From Orientallactaga sibirica (lineage: Eukaryota; Chordata; Mammalia; Rodentia; Dipodidae), in assembly GCA_036365145.1 (NCBI GenBank), contig JAEOAD010000013.1:43031001-43095000 (forward strand): a stretch of DNA of 64,000 bases, written 5' to 3'. Under the pieces are notes generated by a model. It was not told the origin of the DNA. It ran no database searches and saw only the letters and a list, made by a program, of their open reading frames with translations. Below are positions 50,217 to 59,490 of the stretch, in pieces; within the stretch, counting starts at the first letter, position 1, and every line of letters begins with the position of its first letter. Position numbers and translations under genes: made by a program.

Positions 50217-50568
50217 GCAAAGTAGTGTGCTTCATTATGACATCTTTGTTTTTATTTATTTTCCTCTGGTACTTTCCTCCCCCCAAATACATTGTTTTCT
50301 CTTTATATATTCTTGTCAAATAATGAAAACTGCTGCTATTATTGTGGTTGTTGATCTCATCCCTTTCCCTAATTTTCCATAGCCATATTTGTAATTACAG
50401 GTTTTTTTTCATGAGTGTATGAAAAGTAATGCAACATAGTGATAAAAGGCATGGATTTTCGTGTATAGACTGGAAATTGATCCTGACTCCATGTACTAAT
50501 TGTGTATCCTTAGGAAAATTAGAAAACATCTCAAACCTCAAAATTCTTGTCAGGAATATATGGTTTAA
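50217..50568. other. unassigned
   Basis: No repeat or gene recognised; same sequence at 52698-53053. Confidence 0.4.
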
Positions 50569-50735
50569 AGCCAGGCGTGGTGGTACACACATTTAATCCC
50601 AGTATTCAGGAGGCTGGGTAGAAGGATCACTGTGAGTTGGAGGCCAGTCTGGGTCTACAGAGTAAGTTCCACATCATCCTGGGCTTAGAGTGAGACCTAC
50701 CTCAAAAAAACAAAATAAAACAAAAAGAAAAAAAA
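50569..50735 (+). mobile_element. B1 SINE, diverged
   Basis: 'ggcgtggtggtacacacatt' to 'gagtgagacctacctcaaaa'. Confidence 0.9.
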
Positions 50736-50925
50736 CTGAGTTGCATGAGATAGTCTCACACCATCTGCCTGAAATGTGATTCATCTCTTTACTCAGTGTT
50801 TCCAGGCTGCATGTGCTACATACTTGACTGTCACTTAATAGCCATCTTGGTCTGCAGATCTCCTCTGGTGATAGGGCACTTGTTGGATTCAAGTAACTTA
50901 TATTACTTCAAAAGGGCCCCCAAAG

Positions 50926-51090
50926 GGCTTTGAGGATTGCTCAGTGGTTAAAAGCACTTACTTGTAAAGCCTGCGGGCCTGAGTTTGATTCCTTAGTACC
51001 CAGTGTAAAACTAGATTCACAAAGTGGCACATGAGTTTGGAGTTTGTTTGCAACTATCTTTCTGTCTGTTTGCAAATAAATATTTTTTTA
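50926..51090 (+). mobile_element. tRNA-derived SINE in Tigger
   Basis: Flanked by 'gggcccccaaa' (50914) and 'tggcccccaaa' (51096); body shortened after 'gtttgtttgcaac'. Confidence 0.92.
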
Positions 51091-51094
51091 AAAA

Positions 51095-51277
51095 ATGGCC
51101 CCCAAAAGCAAGAGAATGATGCTGGCAATCAGATATGCATCTGAAGAGAAGAGCATCCATGAGCTCCTTCCTTTAAGTGGAAAGGAGAATGTTCTCATCC
51201 TAATGAGGAAGGAAAAACAATCATGTGCTAAGGTTGCAGAGATCTGCAATACAATAAGGTATTTTGAGAGATCATAA
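51095..51277 (+). pseudogene. Tigger transposase N-terminal fragment
   Basis: 60-codon frame starting at an ATG. Residues about 24-55 ('LLPLSGKENVLILMRKEKQS', then 'CAKVAEICN') resemble the CENP-B/pogo-type N-terminal helix-turn-helix of Tigger transposases, which binds the terminal repeats. The helix 3 region and everything downstream is missing; the frame ends in unrelated residues. The ATG is kept here but shifted out of frame in the second copy (53580), where one C of the run is lost. Confidence 0.78.
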
Positions 51278-51449
51278 TTATTCTATTTTAGTATTGTTGA
51301 TCTCCTACTCTACCTAAAAAAATTTAAAGTTTTATTGTAGGATGTATGTATAAGAAAAATATATAGTATAGATAGGGTTCAATATCATCCCAGGTTTCAG
51401 ATATACACTGAGAACTAGTTCCCAGGAGCAAGGGGGTAAGGCTACTGTA

Positions 51450-51549
51450 GTAAGGCTACCGCACAACATTGCTAGAGGATTATAGAAGGTAATACATTTG
51501 ATGTGCTAAAGTCAGAATTCATTTGTGGTCAACAATTTTTGTAGATTTT
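51450..51549. other. unassigned
   Basis: 'gtaaggctac' repeats once just after the Tigger end (51433 and 51449). Confidence 0.4.
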
Positions 51550-51662
51550 TAAATAATGTGCATGTATGCATGTTCATATGTGTGAGGGCACACATGTGTC
51601 CAGGTGTGCATGCAAGTGCAAGTCAGGTTTAAGTTGGGTGTCTTCCTTAGTCACTCACCACC

Positions 51663-51697
<35 letters not shown>

Positions 51698-52022
51698 TTG
51701 AGGTAGAGTCTCACTCTAGCCCAGGCTGACCTGGAACTCACTCTGTAGTCCCAAGCTGGCTTCAAACTTGCAGTGATCCTCCTACCGAGTGCTGGGATTA
51801 AACACATGTGCCACCATGTCTGGCTTCTACCTTATTTTTTTTTTGAAACAGGGCTCACACTGATTCAGCTAGATAAGCTAGCCAGCAAACACTAGGGATC
51901 CTCCTGTCTCTGCCTCCCCAGTGCTGGGATAACAGACTCTTGCTACCACCCATGGTATTTATGTAAGTGCTGTGGATCTGAACTCTGGTCCTCATGATAC
52001 CCATTAACTTATTTCCCCAACC
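51550..52022 (-). mobile_element. TG-headed composite rodent repeat split by B1
   Basis: 'gtgcatgtatgcatgttcat', 'ttgggtgtcttccttagtca', then after the B1 'gaaacagggctcacactgat', 'ctctgcctccccagtgctgg', 'gtggatctgaactctggtcc'. The clearest member of this family here. Confidence 0.65.
51663..51828 (-). mobile_element. B1 SINE with (TTTA)n tail
   Basis: (TTTA)9 at 51663-51699 then B1; about 20 bases missing ('cctcctaccgagtgctgg'). 'ctaccttattt' flanks (51659 as 'ccaccttattt', 51826). Confidence 0.93.
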
Positions 52023-52136
52023 CCTAATTCGTGTTTAAATTTTAAAACATTCATTATTCAATTGTAGAAGATATGATCAAAGAGTAAGGCACTGGTAGTT
52101 TTAGAATACAAGTAGGTAATTTATATTCTTATATTT

Positions 52137-52359
52137 AAATATTTTTATTTAATAATTTTATTTATTTATTTGAGAGAGAGAGTGAGAAAGAGGCAGGTAG
52201 AGAGCGAATGGGTACATCAGGGCCTCCAGCTGATGCAAAAGAACTCTAGATGCATGTGCCACTTTGTGCATCTGGCTTACATGGGTCCTGGAGAGTTGAA
52301 CCTGGGTCCTTTGGCTTTGCCAGCCAACGCCTTAACTGCTAAGCCATCTCTCCAGCCCT
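52137..52359 (-). mobile_element. tRNA-derived SINE (B2-like)
   Basis: Complement with (ATTT)n; complete. Confidence 0.94.
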
Positions 52360-52371
52360 GTATTCTTTTTA

Positions 52372-52510
52372 AAAAAATTTTATTAATTAATTTATTTACT
52401 TATTAGAGACAGAGAGAGGGAGAGAGATAGAGTGTGGGTCTTTGGGAATCAAACCTGGGTCCTGTGGCTTTGCAGTCAAGTGCCTTAACCATTAAGCCAT
52501 CTCCTCAGCC
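52372..52510 (-). mobile_element. chimeric tSINE at tandem-duplication junction
   Basis: Tail part (52372-52434) comes from the SINE seen whole at 54872-55098; head part (52435-52510) comes from the SINE at 49843-50032. About 80 bases of body are missing between them. Confidence 0.93.
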
Positions 52511-53220
52511 CTGTTTTATTAGTCTTTAAAAGTTAGCAAAGTAGCCAGGCATGGTGGTGCACACCTTTAATCCCAGCATTTGGGAGGCAGAGGTAGGAGG
52601 ATCACCATGAGTTCGAGGCCACCCTGAGACTGCATAGTGAATTCTAGGTCAGCCTGAGCTACAGTGAGACCCTTTGGAAAACCAAAAAAAAAAAAAAAAA
52701 GCAAAGTAGTGTGCTTCATTATGACATCTTTGTTTTTATTTATTTTCCTCTGGTACTTTCCTCCCCCCAAATACATTGTTTTCTCTTTATATATTCTTGT
52801 CAAATAATGAAAACTGCTGCTATTATTGTGGTTGTTGATCTCATCCCTTTCCCTAATTTTCCATAGCCATATTTGTAATTACAGGTTTTTTTTCATGAGT
52901 GTATGAAAAGTAATGCAACATAGTGATAAAAGGCATGGATTTTCGTGTATAGACTGGAAATTGATCCTGACTCCATGTACTAATTGTGTATCCTTAGGAA
53001 AATTAGAAAACATCTCAAACCTCAAAATTCTTGTCAGGAATATATGGTTTAAAGCCAGGCGTGGTGGTACACACATTTAATCCCAGTATTCAGGAGGCTG
53101 GGTAGAAGGATCACTGTGAGTTGGAGGCCAGTCTGGGTCTACAGAGTAAGTTCCACATCATCCTGGGCTTAGAGTGAGACCTACCTCAAAAAAAAAAATA
53201 AAATAAAACAAAAAAAAAAA

Positions 53221-53943
53221 CTGAGTTGCATGAGATAGTCTCACACCATCTGCCTGAAATGTGATTCATCTCTTTACTCAGTGTTTCCAGGCTGCATGTG
53301 CTACATACTTGACTGTCACTTAATAGCCATCTTGGTCTGCAGATCTCCTCTGGTGATAGGGCACTTGTTGGATTCAAGTAACTTATATTACTTCAAAAGG
53401 GCCCCCAAAGGGCTTTGAGGATTGCTCAGTGGTTAAAAGCACTTACTTGTAAAGCCTGCGGGCCTGAGTTTGATTCCTTAGTACCCAGTGTAAAACTAGA
53501 TTCACAAAGTGGCACATGAGTTTGGAGTTTGTTTGCAACTATCTTTCTGTCTGTTTGCAAATAAATATTTTTTTAAAAAATGGCCCCAAAAGCAAGAGAA
53601 TGATGCTGGCAATCAGATATGCATCTGAAGAGAAGAGCATCCATGAGCTCCTTCCTTTAAGTGGAAAGGAGAATGTTCTCATCCTAATGAGGAAGGAAAA
53701 ACAATCATGTGCTAAGGTTGCAGAGATCTGCAATACAATAAGGTATTTTGAGAGATCATAATTATTCTATTTTAGTATTGTTGATCTCCTACTCTACCTA
53801 AAAAAATTTAAAGTTTTATTGTAGGATGTATGTATAAGAAAAATATATAGTATAGATAGGGTTCAATATCATCCCAGGTTTCAGATATACACTGAGAACT
53901 AGTTCCCAGGAGCAAGGGGGTAAGGCTACTGTAGTAAGGCTAC
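53221..53943 (+). mobile_element. Tigger DNA transposon, second copy
   Basis: Copy of 50736-51449 by tandem duplication. The transposase start has C4 in place of C5, so the ATG is out of frame with the rest. Confidence 0.82.
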
Positions 53944-54029
53944 CGCACAACATTGCTAGAGGATTATAGAAGGTAATACATTTGATGTGCTAAAGTCAGA
54001 ATTCATTTGTGGTCAACAATTTTTGTAGA

Positions 54030-54146
54030 TTTTTAAATAATGTGCATGTATGCATGTTCATATGTGTGAGGGCACACATGTGTCCAGGTGTGCATGCAAG
54101 TGCAAGTCAGGTTTAAGTTGGGTGTCTTCCTTAGTCACTCACCACC

Positions 54147-54201
<55 letters not shown>

Positions 54202-54525
54202 TTGAGGTAGAGTCTCACTCTAGCCCAGGCTGACCTGGAACTCACTCTGTAGTCCCAAGCTGGCTTCAAACTTGCAGTGATCCTCCTACCGAGTGCTGGG
54301 ATTAAACACATGTGCCACCATGTCTGGCTTCTACCTTATTTTTTTTTTGAAACAGGGCTCACACTGATTCAGCTAGATAAGCTAGCCAGCAAACACTAGG
54401 GATCCTCCTGTCTCTGCCTCCCCAGTGCTGGGATAACAGACTCTTGCTACCACCCATGGTATTTATGTAAGTGCTGTGGATCTGAACTCTGGTCCTCATG
54501 ATACCCATTAACTTATTTCCCCAAC
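54030..54525 (-). mobile_element. TG-headed composite rodent repeat, second copy
   Basis: Duplicate of 51550-52022, with (TTTA)14 at 54146-54203. Confidence 0.65.
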
Positions 54526-54654
54526 CCCTAATTCGTGTTTAAATTTTAAAACATTCATTATTCAATTGTAGAAGATATGATCAAAGAGTAAGGCACTGGT
54601 AGTTTTAGAATACAAGTAGGTAATTTATATTCTTATATTTAAATATTTTTATTT

Positions 54655-54860
54655 AATAATTTTATTTATTTATTTGAGAGAGAGAGTGAGAAAGAGGCAG
54701 GTAGAGAGCGAATGGGTACATCAGGGCCTCCAGCTGATGCAAAAGAACTCTAGATGCATGTGCCACTTTGTGCATCTGGCTTACATGGGTCCTGGAGAGT
54801 TGAACCTGGGTCCTTTGGCTTTGCCAGCCAACGCCTTAACTGCTAAGCCATCTCTCCAGC
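54655..54860 (-). mobile_element. tRNA-derived SINE, first of a stack
   Basis: Duplicate of 52137-52359. Its target 'tattcttatattta' (about 54626) recurs at 55336, after two further SINEs. Confidence 0.94.
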
Positions 54861-54871
54861 CCTGTATTCTT

Positions 54872-55098
54872 TTTAAAAAAATTTTATTAATTAATTTATT
54901 TACTTATTAGAGACAGAGAGAGGGAGAGAGAGATAGAGTGAGTGAGAATAGGCATGCCAGGACCTCTAGCCACTGCAAACGAACTCCAGACGCATGCGCC
55001 ACCATGTGCATCTGGCTTATGTGGGACCTGGAGAATCAAACCTGGGTTCTTAGGCTTCGCAGACATGTTCCTTAACCACTAAGCCATCTCTCCAACCC
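54872..55098 (-). mobile_element. tRNA-derived SINE, second of a stack
   Basis: Between 'ccctgtattctt' at 54860 and 55102; whole version of the SINE cut at the duplication junction. Confidence 0.94.
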
Positions 55099-55113
55099 AG
55101 GCCCTGTATTCTT

Positions 55114-55327
55114 TTTTTTTTTTTTAATTTTATTTGTTTATTTGCAAGCAGAGATAGAAGAGAGACACAGAGAGAATGGGCACGCCAGGGCTTCTAGCCA
55201 CTGCAAACGAACTCCAGATGCATGTGCCCCTTGTGCATCTGGCTTACGTGGGTCCTGGGGAATCAAACCTGGGTCCTTTGGCTTTGCAGGCAAATGCTTT
55301 AACTGCTAAGCCATTTCTCCAGCCCCA
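55114..55327 (-). mobile_element. tRNA-derived SINE, third of a stack
   Basis: Between 'ccctgtattctt' at 55102 and 55331. Confidence 0.94.
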
Positions 55328-55511
55328 AGGCCCTGTATTCTTATATTTATGTATATAAATAACTGAAATACCAACTGTATGAATAAGTTAAAATGAATAG
55401 AGACTGGATATATATCAACTACTAGAATTTCACTATCATGTCCAAATTATACTAGAAGCTCAACAGAATTATTGTCTATGTGCAATTATTGCACCTAGAT
55501 ATATAAATAAA

Positions 55512-55657
55512 TTTGTTTTGAGGTAGGGTCTCACTCTAGCCCATGCTGACCTGGAACTCACTTTGTAGTCCCAGGCTGGCTTTGAACTCACCACAGTCCT
55601 CCTACCTCTGTCTCCCAGGGAGTTGGGATTATAGGTGTGCACAACCACGCCTGGCTT
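55512..55657 (-). mobile_element. B1 SINE
   Basis: 'ttttgaggtagggtctcact' to 'cacaaccacgcctggc'. Confidence 0.93.
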
Positions 55658-55660
55658 ATA

Positions 55661-56043
55661 AAAGAAATATTTAACAATAAATGTACTTAAAGTATTGTAA
55701 GTAAAAGAAATTCTTTGTGGGAGTGAGTCATACCTAAAGGTTAGTAGCAGTGGCCATTCTAATTTTAGATAAATGGATTATTATGCTATATGAATAGCAA
55801 GCTCTGAAGACCCAGCAGATACCAAAATTGTCATTATTATATAAAACATAACTTCCAGAGCTCATACTTTGTAGCATTTAATCATGTGCTTAATTGTAAT
55901 TGTTAAATGGTATTTGAAGTATAAAAAGAAAGCATCTTATGTAACTGATTATATTATATGTAACTAATATGATAGACCTTTATCTAAGCATTCTTATAAT
56001 CACTTGGAGAGCAGGAAGGAATTTACTAGAAAAATAAGAAAAC
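55661..56043. other. repeat-poor, AT-rich
   Basis: No repeat or gene recognised. Confidence 0.4.
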
Positions 56044-56045
56044 TC

Positions 56046-56262
56046 GGGCTGGAGAAATGGCTTAGCGGTTAAGGTGTTTGCCTGTGAAGCCAAAGGATCT
56101 GGGTTCGATTCTCCAGGACGCACGTAAGCCAGATGCACAAGGGGCACATGCATCTGGAGTTCATTTGCAGTGGCTATAGAGGCCCTGGAGTGCCCATTCT
56201 CTCTTTATCTGCCTTTCTTATATCTCTCTCTCTGCTTGCAAATAAATAAATAAAAAATTTTA
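56046..56262 (+). mobile_element. tRNA-derived SINE (B2-like)
   Basis: Good head and B box 'gggttcgattctcc'; tail (AAAT)n. Confidence 0.94.
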
Positions 56263-56457
56263 AAAAATATGAAAGCTCCTTCAGTATGAAGTTTCTACAT
56301 TTGCGCCCCTTTTCTAGTGTGCTCCACTTTGAGACCAAAATATTCACACATCCTTTTGCTTAGATACATATATTTTAGTTATTTAATTTAGCTTAAGACC
56401 AAGTAGGCACTTTGTCATACAACAGAAACAATTTTCTTCCTTTAAGAAATTAGAAGG

Positions 56458-56614
56458 GTCGGGCGTGGTGGCCCATGCCTTTAATCCCAGCACTTGGGAG
56501 GCAGAGGTAGGAGGATTGCCGTGAGTTCGAGGCCACCCTGAGACTACAGAGTTAATTCCAGGTCAGCCTGGGCCAGAGTGAGACCCTACCACGAAGGAAA
56601 AAAAAAAAAAGAAA
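56458..56614 (+). mobile_element. B1 SINE, near consensus
   Basis: 'agaaattagaagg' before (56445) and after (56617). Confidence 0.95.
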
Positions 56615-56630
56615 GAAAGAAATTAGAAGG

Positions 56631-56766
56631 TAGCTGGGCATAGTGGCACATGCCTTTAAGCCCAGCACTCAGTAGGAGGATCTCTATGAGTTGGAGGCTA
56701 TCCTGAGACTACATTGTGAATTCCAGGTCATCCTGGGCTAGAGCAAGACTCTACCTGGAAAAAAAA
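56631..56766 (+). mobile_element. B1 SINE with deletion, same target
   Basis: Inserted just after the second 'gaaattagaagg'; lacks 'ttgggaggcagaggta'. Confidence 0.92.
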
Positions 56767-57490
56767 ATTAGTATGAGATAGGAAAGTAGAACAATGACTG
56801 AAACACTCACTCTTCAACAATGAATGGAATTTATTTTGAGAGCTCATGGGATTGGGGAAATTTACTAACTCCATTACATACAGGGAGAACAGGCTAATGA
56901 ACTGTATGACAGAATTTTGGTATCAGGTCTAAATAGTTTATTGTTCAATGCAGCATGATAATCCTTTTATCTAAAATTAACACAATTGCTCCTAACCCTT
57001 GATTCTGACTCACAAGGAATTTTCTTTACTTGTGATGTACTTTATGTGAATACTGTCCATATATGTAAAGCATGGTCATGTCTCAAAAATTTCTCTAGCC
57101 TATCTAAAATGATCCCAATTATGCAACAATTATGTACCTTTTAGCATGAAGTGATTTAATCAACTAGCTTTTCTAATAAGTAGTTCAAATGCATCAAGTT
57201 AATGAGTTCCTGAAAGCAGATCAAGGAATGACATCATTTTAAAGGCTAAGTTGATGAAGGCAAGGCTTTAAGTGGGAGTTGAAGTATCAGCTTCATGAAG
57301 AAATCTGGCAGACAGGCAGAAGACATAGAGCCCAGAGAAAGATGAGATTCCTAAAAAGAGCTGGGATGAAGAGTACCCTAAAGGAGGTATAAGAGAGAGC
57401 AAGGAGGCTCTGGCGTGCAGTGCTAGCAAGATGAGCAGGCATTAGAGCATGGGCAGTATGAGCTGTATAGTCTGTATAGTTGCAGGTTGA
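56767..57490. other. repeat-poor island, no gene recognised
   Basis: About 720 bases without a SINE, the longest such run in the window. 57240-57450 is purine-rich with several AG/GT contexts but no convincing exon. Confidence 0.5.
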
Positions 57491-57491
57491 A

Positions 57492-57545
57492 TTTTTTTTT
57501 TTTTTTTTGAGGTAGGGTCTTGCTCTAGCTCAGGGATTTTTTTTT
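57492..57545 (-). mobile_element. B1 3' fragment
   Basis: 'gaggtagggtcttgctctag' then a T-run; remainder lost. Confidence 0.85.
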
Positions 57546-58058
57546 TTTTTGAGAGTGCTAAATATTTCTCTTTCTAAAACAAGAGGGAATGAGTGCTTGT
57601 GTTTGTCTCTAAGTACTGTTAGAACCAATTGGAGGTGTTTTTTATATTGTTAACCAGTAAGATGGATGTCAGAATTGGAGCTACAGTCTCTTGTAGTCTG
57701 GCTTTATACTAAGTGTTCTAAAAATAGGATATTCACATTCCTAAAGGTAACCCATAGACAATTTTAACGTTGCTCTCTGATCAAGATATTTCATGCTTTA
57801 AACGCTGGTTAGCCATGAATAGAAAATGGGAAAAATTTTATTTAATAGGTGTTTCTTTTCTGGAATACAATGTGATTTTCATTCCCTCCCTTGTGGCAGA
57901 AATTCTAAGTATTAACAAGCATAAGGTTGATAATTAAGGTTACAGTATCAGGTCTATCATACTGTAAGGATTTGCAGTAGAAAAGAGTAGATTGTAATTG
58001 ATTCTCTTGTTCAGGGTCTATGATGTCTGAAGACTGCCAAAGTCGATTGTCCCACTCT
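57546..58058. other. repeat-poor, no gene recognised
   Basis: About 510 bases without repeat signature or long frame. Confidence 0.45.
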
Positions 58059-58059
58059 C

Positions 58060-58370
58060 TCCTCCTTGTCACTTAGGAAACATTGAGGCAACAGCCTGCA
58101 AAAAAGATATGTACAGAGAGAGCTGACACACTGCTCTTCTTGTCTGACCTGAGGCAAGCCCTTCCAAGCATCATGTTTTTCTGATTTTTAAAATGAGAAT
58201 AAGGCTGGACATAGTTGTACATGCCTGTGATCCTAGCACTTGGGAGATTGGGACAGGAGGATCAAGAGTTCAAAGCCAGGGTTTGGGAGATGGCTCTCTT
58301 TCACTCAAATGGAAACATTAATTGTAAGGATTAGATAATATAGTTTATGTGAGCACTTTTTAGACTATAA
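58060..58370 (+). mobile_element. MIR SINE interrupted by B1
   Basis: 'gtctgacctgaggcaagccc', 'tgatttttaaaatgagaata', then after the insert 'ggattagataatatagttta'. These match the MIR 3' half in order. Confidence 0.65.
58202..58287 (+). mobile_element. B1 5' fragment in MIR
   Basis: 'ggctggacatagttgtacat' to 'caagagttcaaagccaggg'. Confidence 0.8.
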
Positions 58371-58381
58371 AAACATCTAGG

Positions 58382-58533
58382 AGCCAGGAGTGGTGGCGAA
58401 CGCCTTTAATCTCAGCACTCGGGAGGCAGGGGTGGGAGGATCGCTGTGGGTTCGAGGCTACCTTGAGCATACATAGTAAGTTTCAGGTCAGCCTGGGCCA
58501 GAGTGATACCCTACCTTGAACACCCCAAAAAAA
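58382..58533 (+). mobile_element. B1 SINE, stacked target
   Basis: 'aaaacatctagg' (58370) before, 'aacatctagg' (58536) after. Confidence 0.94.
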
Positions 58534-58543
58534 AGAACATCTA

Positions 58544-58736
58544 GGGCTGGAGGGATGGGCTTAGTGGTTTAGGCACTTGCCTGCAAAGTCAAAGGACTCA
58601 GGTTCAATTCCCCAGAAGCCACATAAACCAGATGCACAACGTGGCACATGCATCTGAAGTTTTCAGCAGCTGAAGGCCCTGGCACACCCATTCTCTATCT
58701 GCGTCTTTCTCTCTCAAATAAAATAAGATAAAATAA
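58544..58736 (+). mobile_element. tRNA-derived SINE, stacked target
   Basis: Between 'aacatctagg' (58536) and 'aaaagtctagg' (58737). Confidence 0.93.
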
Positions 58737-58748
58737 AAAGTCTAGGGG

Positions 58749-58892
58749 TAGCCTGGCATGGTGGTACACGCCTTTAATCCCAGCACTTGGATAGCAGAGG
58801 TAGGAGAATCACCATGAGCTTGAGGCCAGTCTGGGACTATAGAGTGCCAGGTCAGCCTGGGCTAGAGTGAGATCCTAGCCTGAAAATAAAAT
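58749..58892 (+). mobile_element. B1 SINE
   Basis: Full length with a small loss ('tatagagtgccaggtcag'). Confidence 0.93.
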
Positions 58893-59046
58893 TAAAGCTG
58901 GGTGTGGTGGTGCACACCTTTAATCCCAGCACTGGAGAGACAGAGGTAAAAGGATCACCATGAGTTCAAGGCCACCCTGAGACTACATGGTGAATTCCAG
59001 ATAAGCCTGGGCTAGAGCAAGATTCTATCTCATAAAACCAAAACTA
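58893..59046 (+). mobile_element. B1 SINE
   Basis: Head-to-tail with the previous B1. Confidence 0.94.
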
Positions 59047-59071
59047 AGCCGGGCGTAGTGGCGTGCACCTT

Positions 59072-59118
<47 letters not shown>

Positions 59119-59440
59119 TTTGCAAAAGACAGAGAAAGGGAGAGAGAGAATGGGTGCACCAGGGCCTCCAGCCACTGCAAACGAACTCCAGATGCATGCA
59201 CCACCTTGTGCATCTGACTCACATGGGTCCTGGGGAATTGAGCCTCAAACCGGGGTCCTTAGGCTTCACAGGCAAGCACTGAACTGCTATGCCATCTCTC
59301 CAGCCCAACACACGCCTTTAATCCCAGCACTCGGAGGCAGAGGTAGGAGGATTGCCATGAGTTCAAGGCCACCCTGAGACTACATAGTGAATTCCAGGCT
59401 GTCCTGGGCTAGAGTGAGGACCCTACATCAGAAAAAAAAA
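59047..59440 (+). mobile_element. B1 SINE split by a tSINE
   Basis: First 22 bases 'gccgggcgtagtggcgtgca' at 59047, remainder from about 59310 ('cacgcctttaatcccagc'). Confidence 0.9.
59069..59305 (-). mobile_element. tRNA-derived SINE inside B1
   Basis: (TTTA)13 tail 59069-59120, complete body and head ending 'ccatctctccagccc'. Confidence 0.94.
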
Positions 59441-59490
59441 ATAATAATAAAATAAATAAATAAATAAATAAAAGACAAAAAAATGTCTAG

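Larger units (their letters stand above)
50736..51449 (+). mobile_element. Tigger (pogo-type) DNA transposon, internally deleted
   Basis: Upstream part 50736-50925 ('gactgtcacttaatagccat', 'atattacttcaaaa'), then the start of the transposase frame (51095-51277), then a jump to the 3' end ('tatagatagggttcaatatc', 'caggtttcagatatacactg', 'agggggtaaggctactgta'), which matches the Tigger 3' terminus by memory. Most of the transposase, including its DDD catalytic core, is absent. The 5' terminal repeat is lost at the neighbouring B1. A tSINE has inserted at 50926-51090. Confidence 0.82.
49954..52434. repeat. tandem duplication 2, copy 1 (2,481 bp)
   Basis: Repeated as 52435-54940. The two ends lie in two different tSINEs of the same orientation but at different places in the SINE; junction overlap is 'tg' (52433-52434). 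Confidence 0.97.
52435..54940. repeat. tandem duplication 2, copy 2 (2,506 bp)
   Basis: Repeats copy 1: B1 52543-52698, unassigned 52699-53053, B1 53054-53215, Tigger 53221-53943 with tSINE 53411-53575 and transposase fragment 53582-53761, composite repeat 54030-54525 with B1 54204-54328. All differences seen are lengths of A-runs, one C-run and the TTTA run (9 units against about 14). Confidence 0.97.

Noticed and set aside
57240..57460. Possible exon in purine-rich unique DNA
   Set aside because: No open frame of exon size flanked by good splice sites and no known protein motif.
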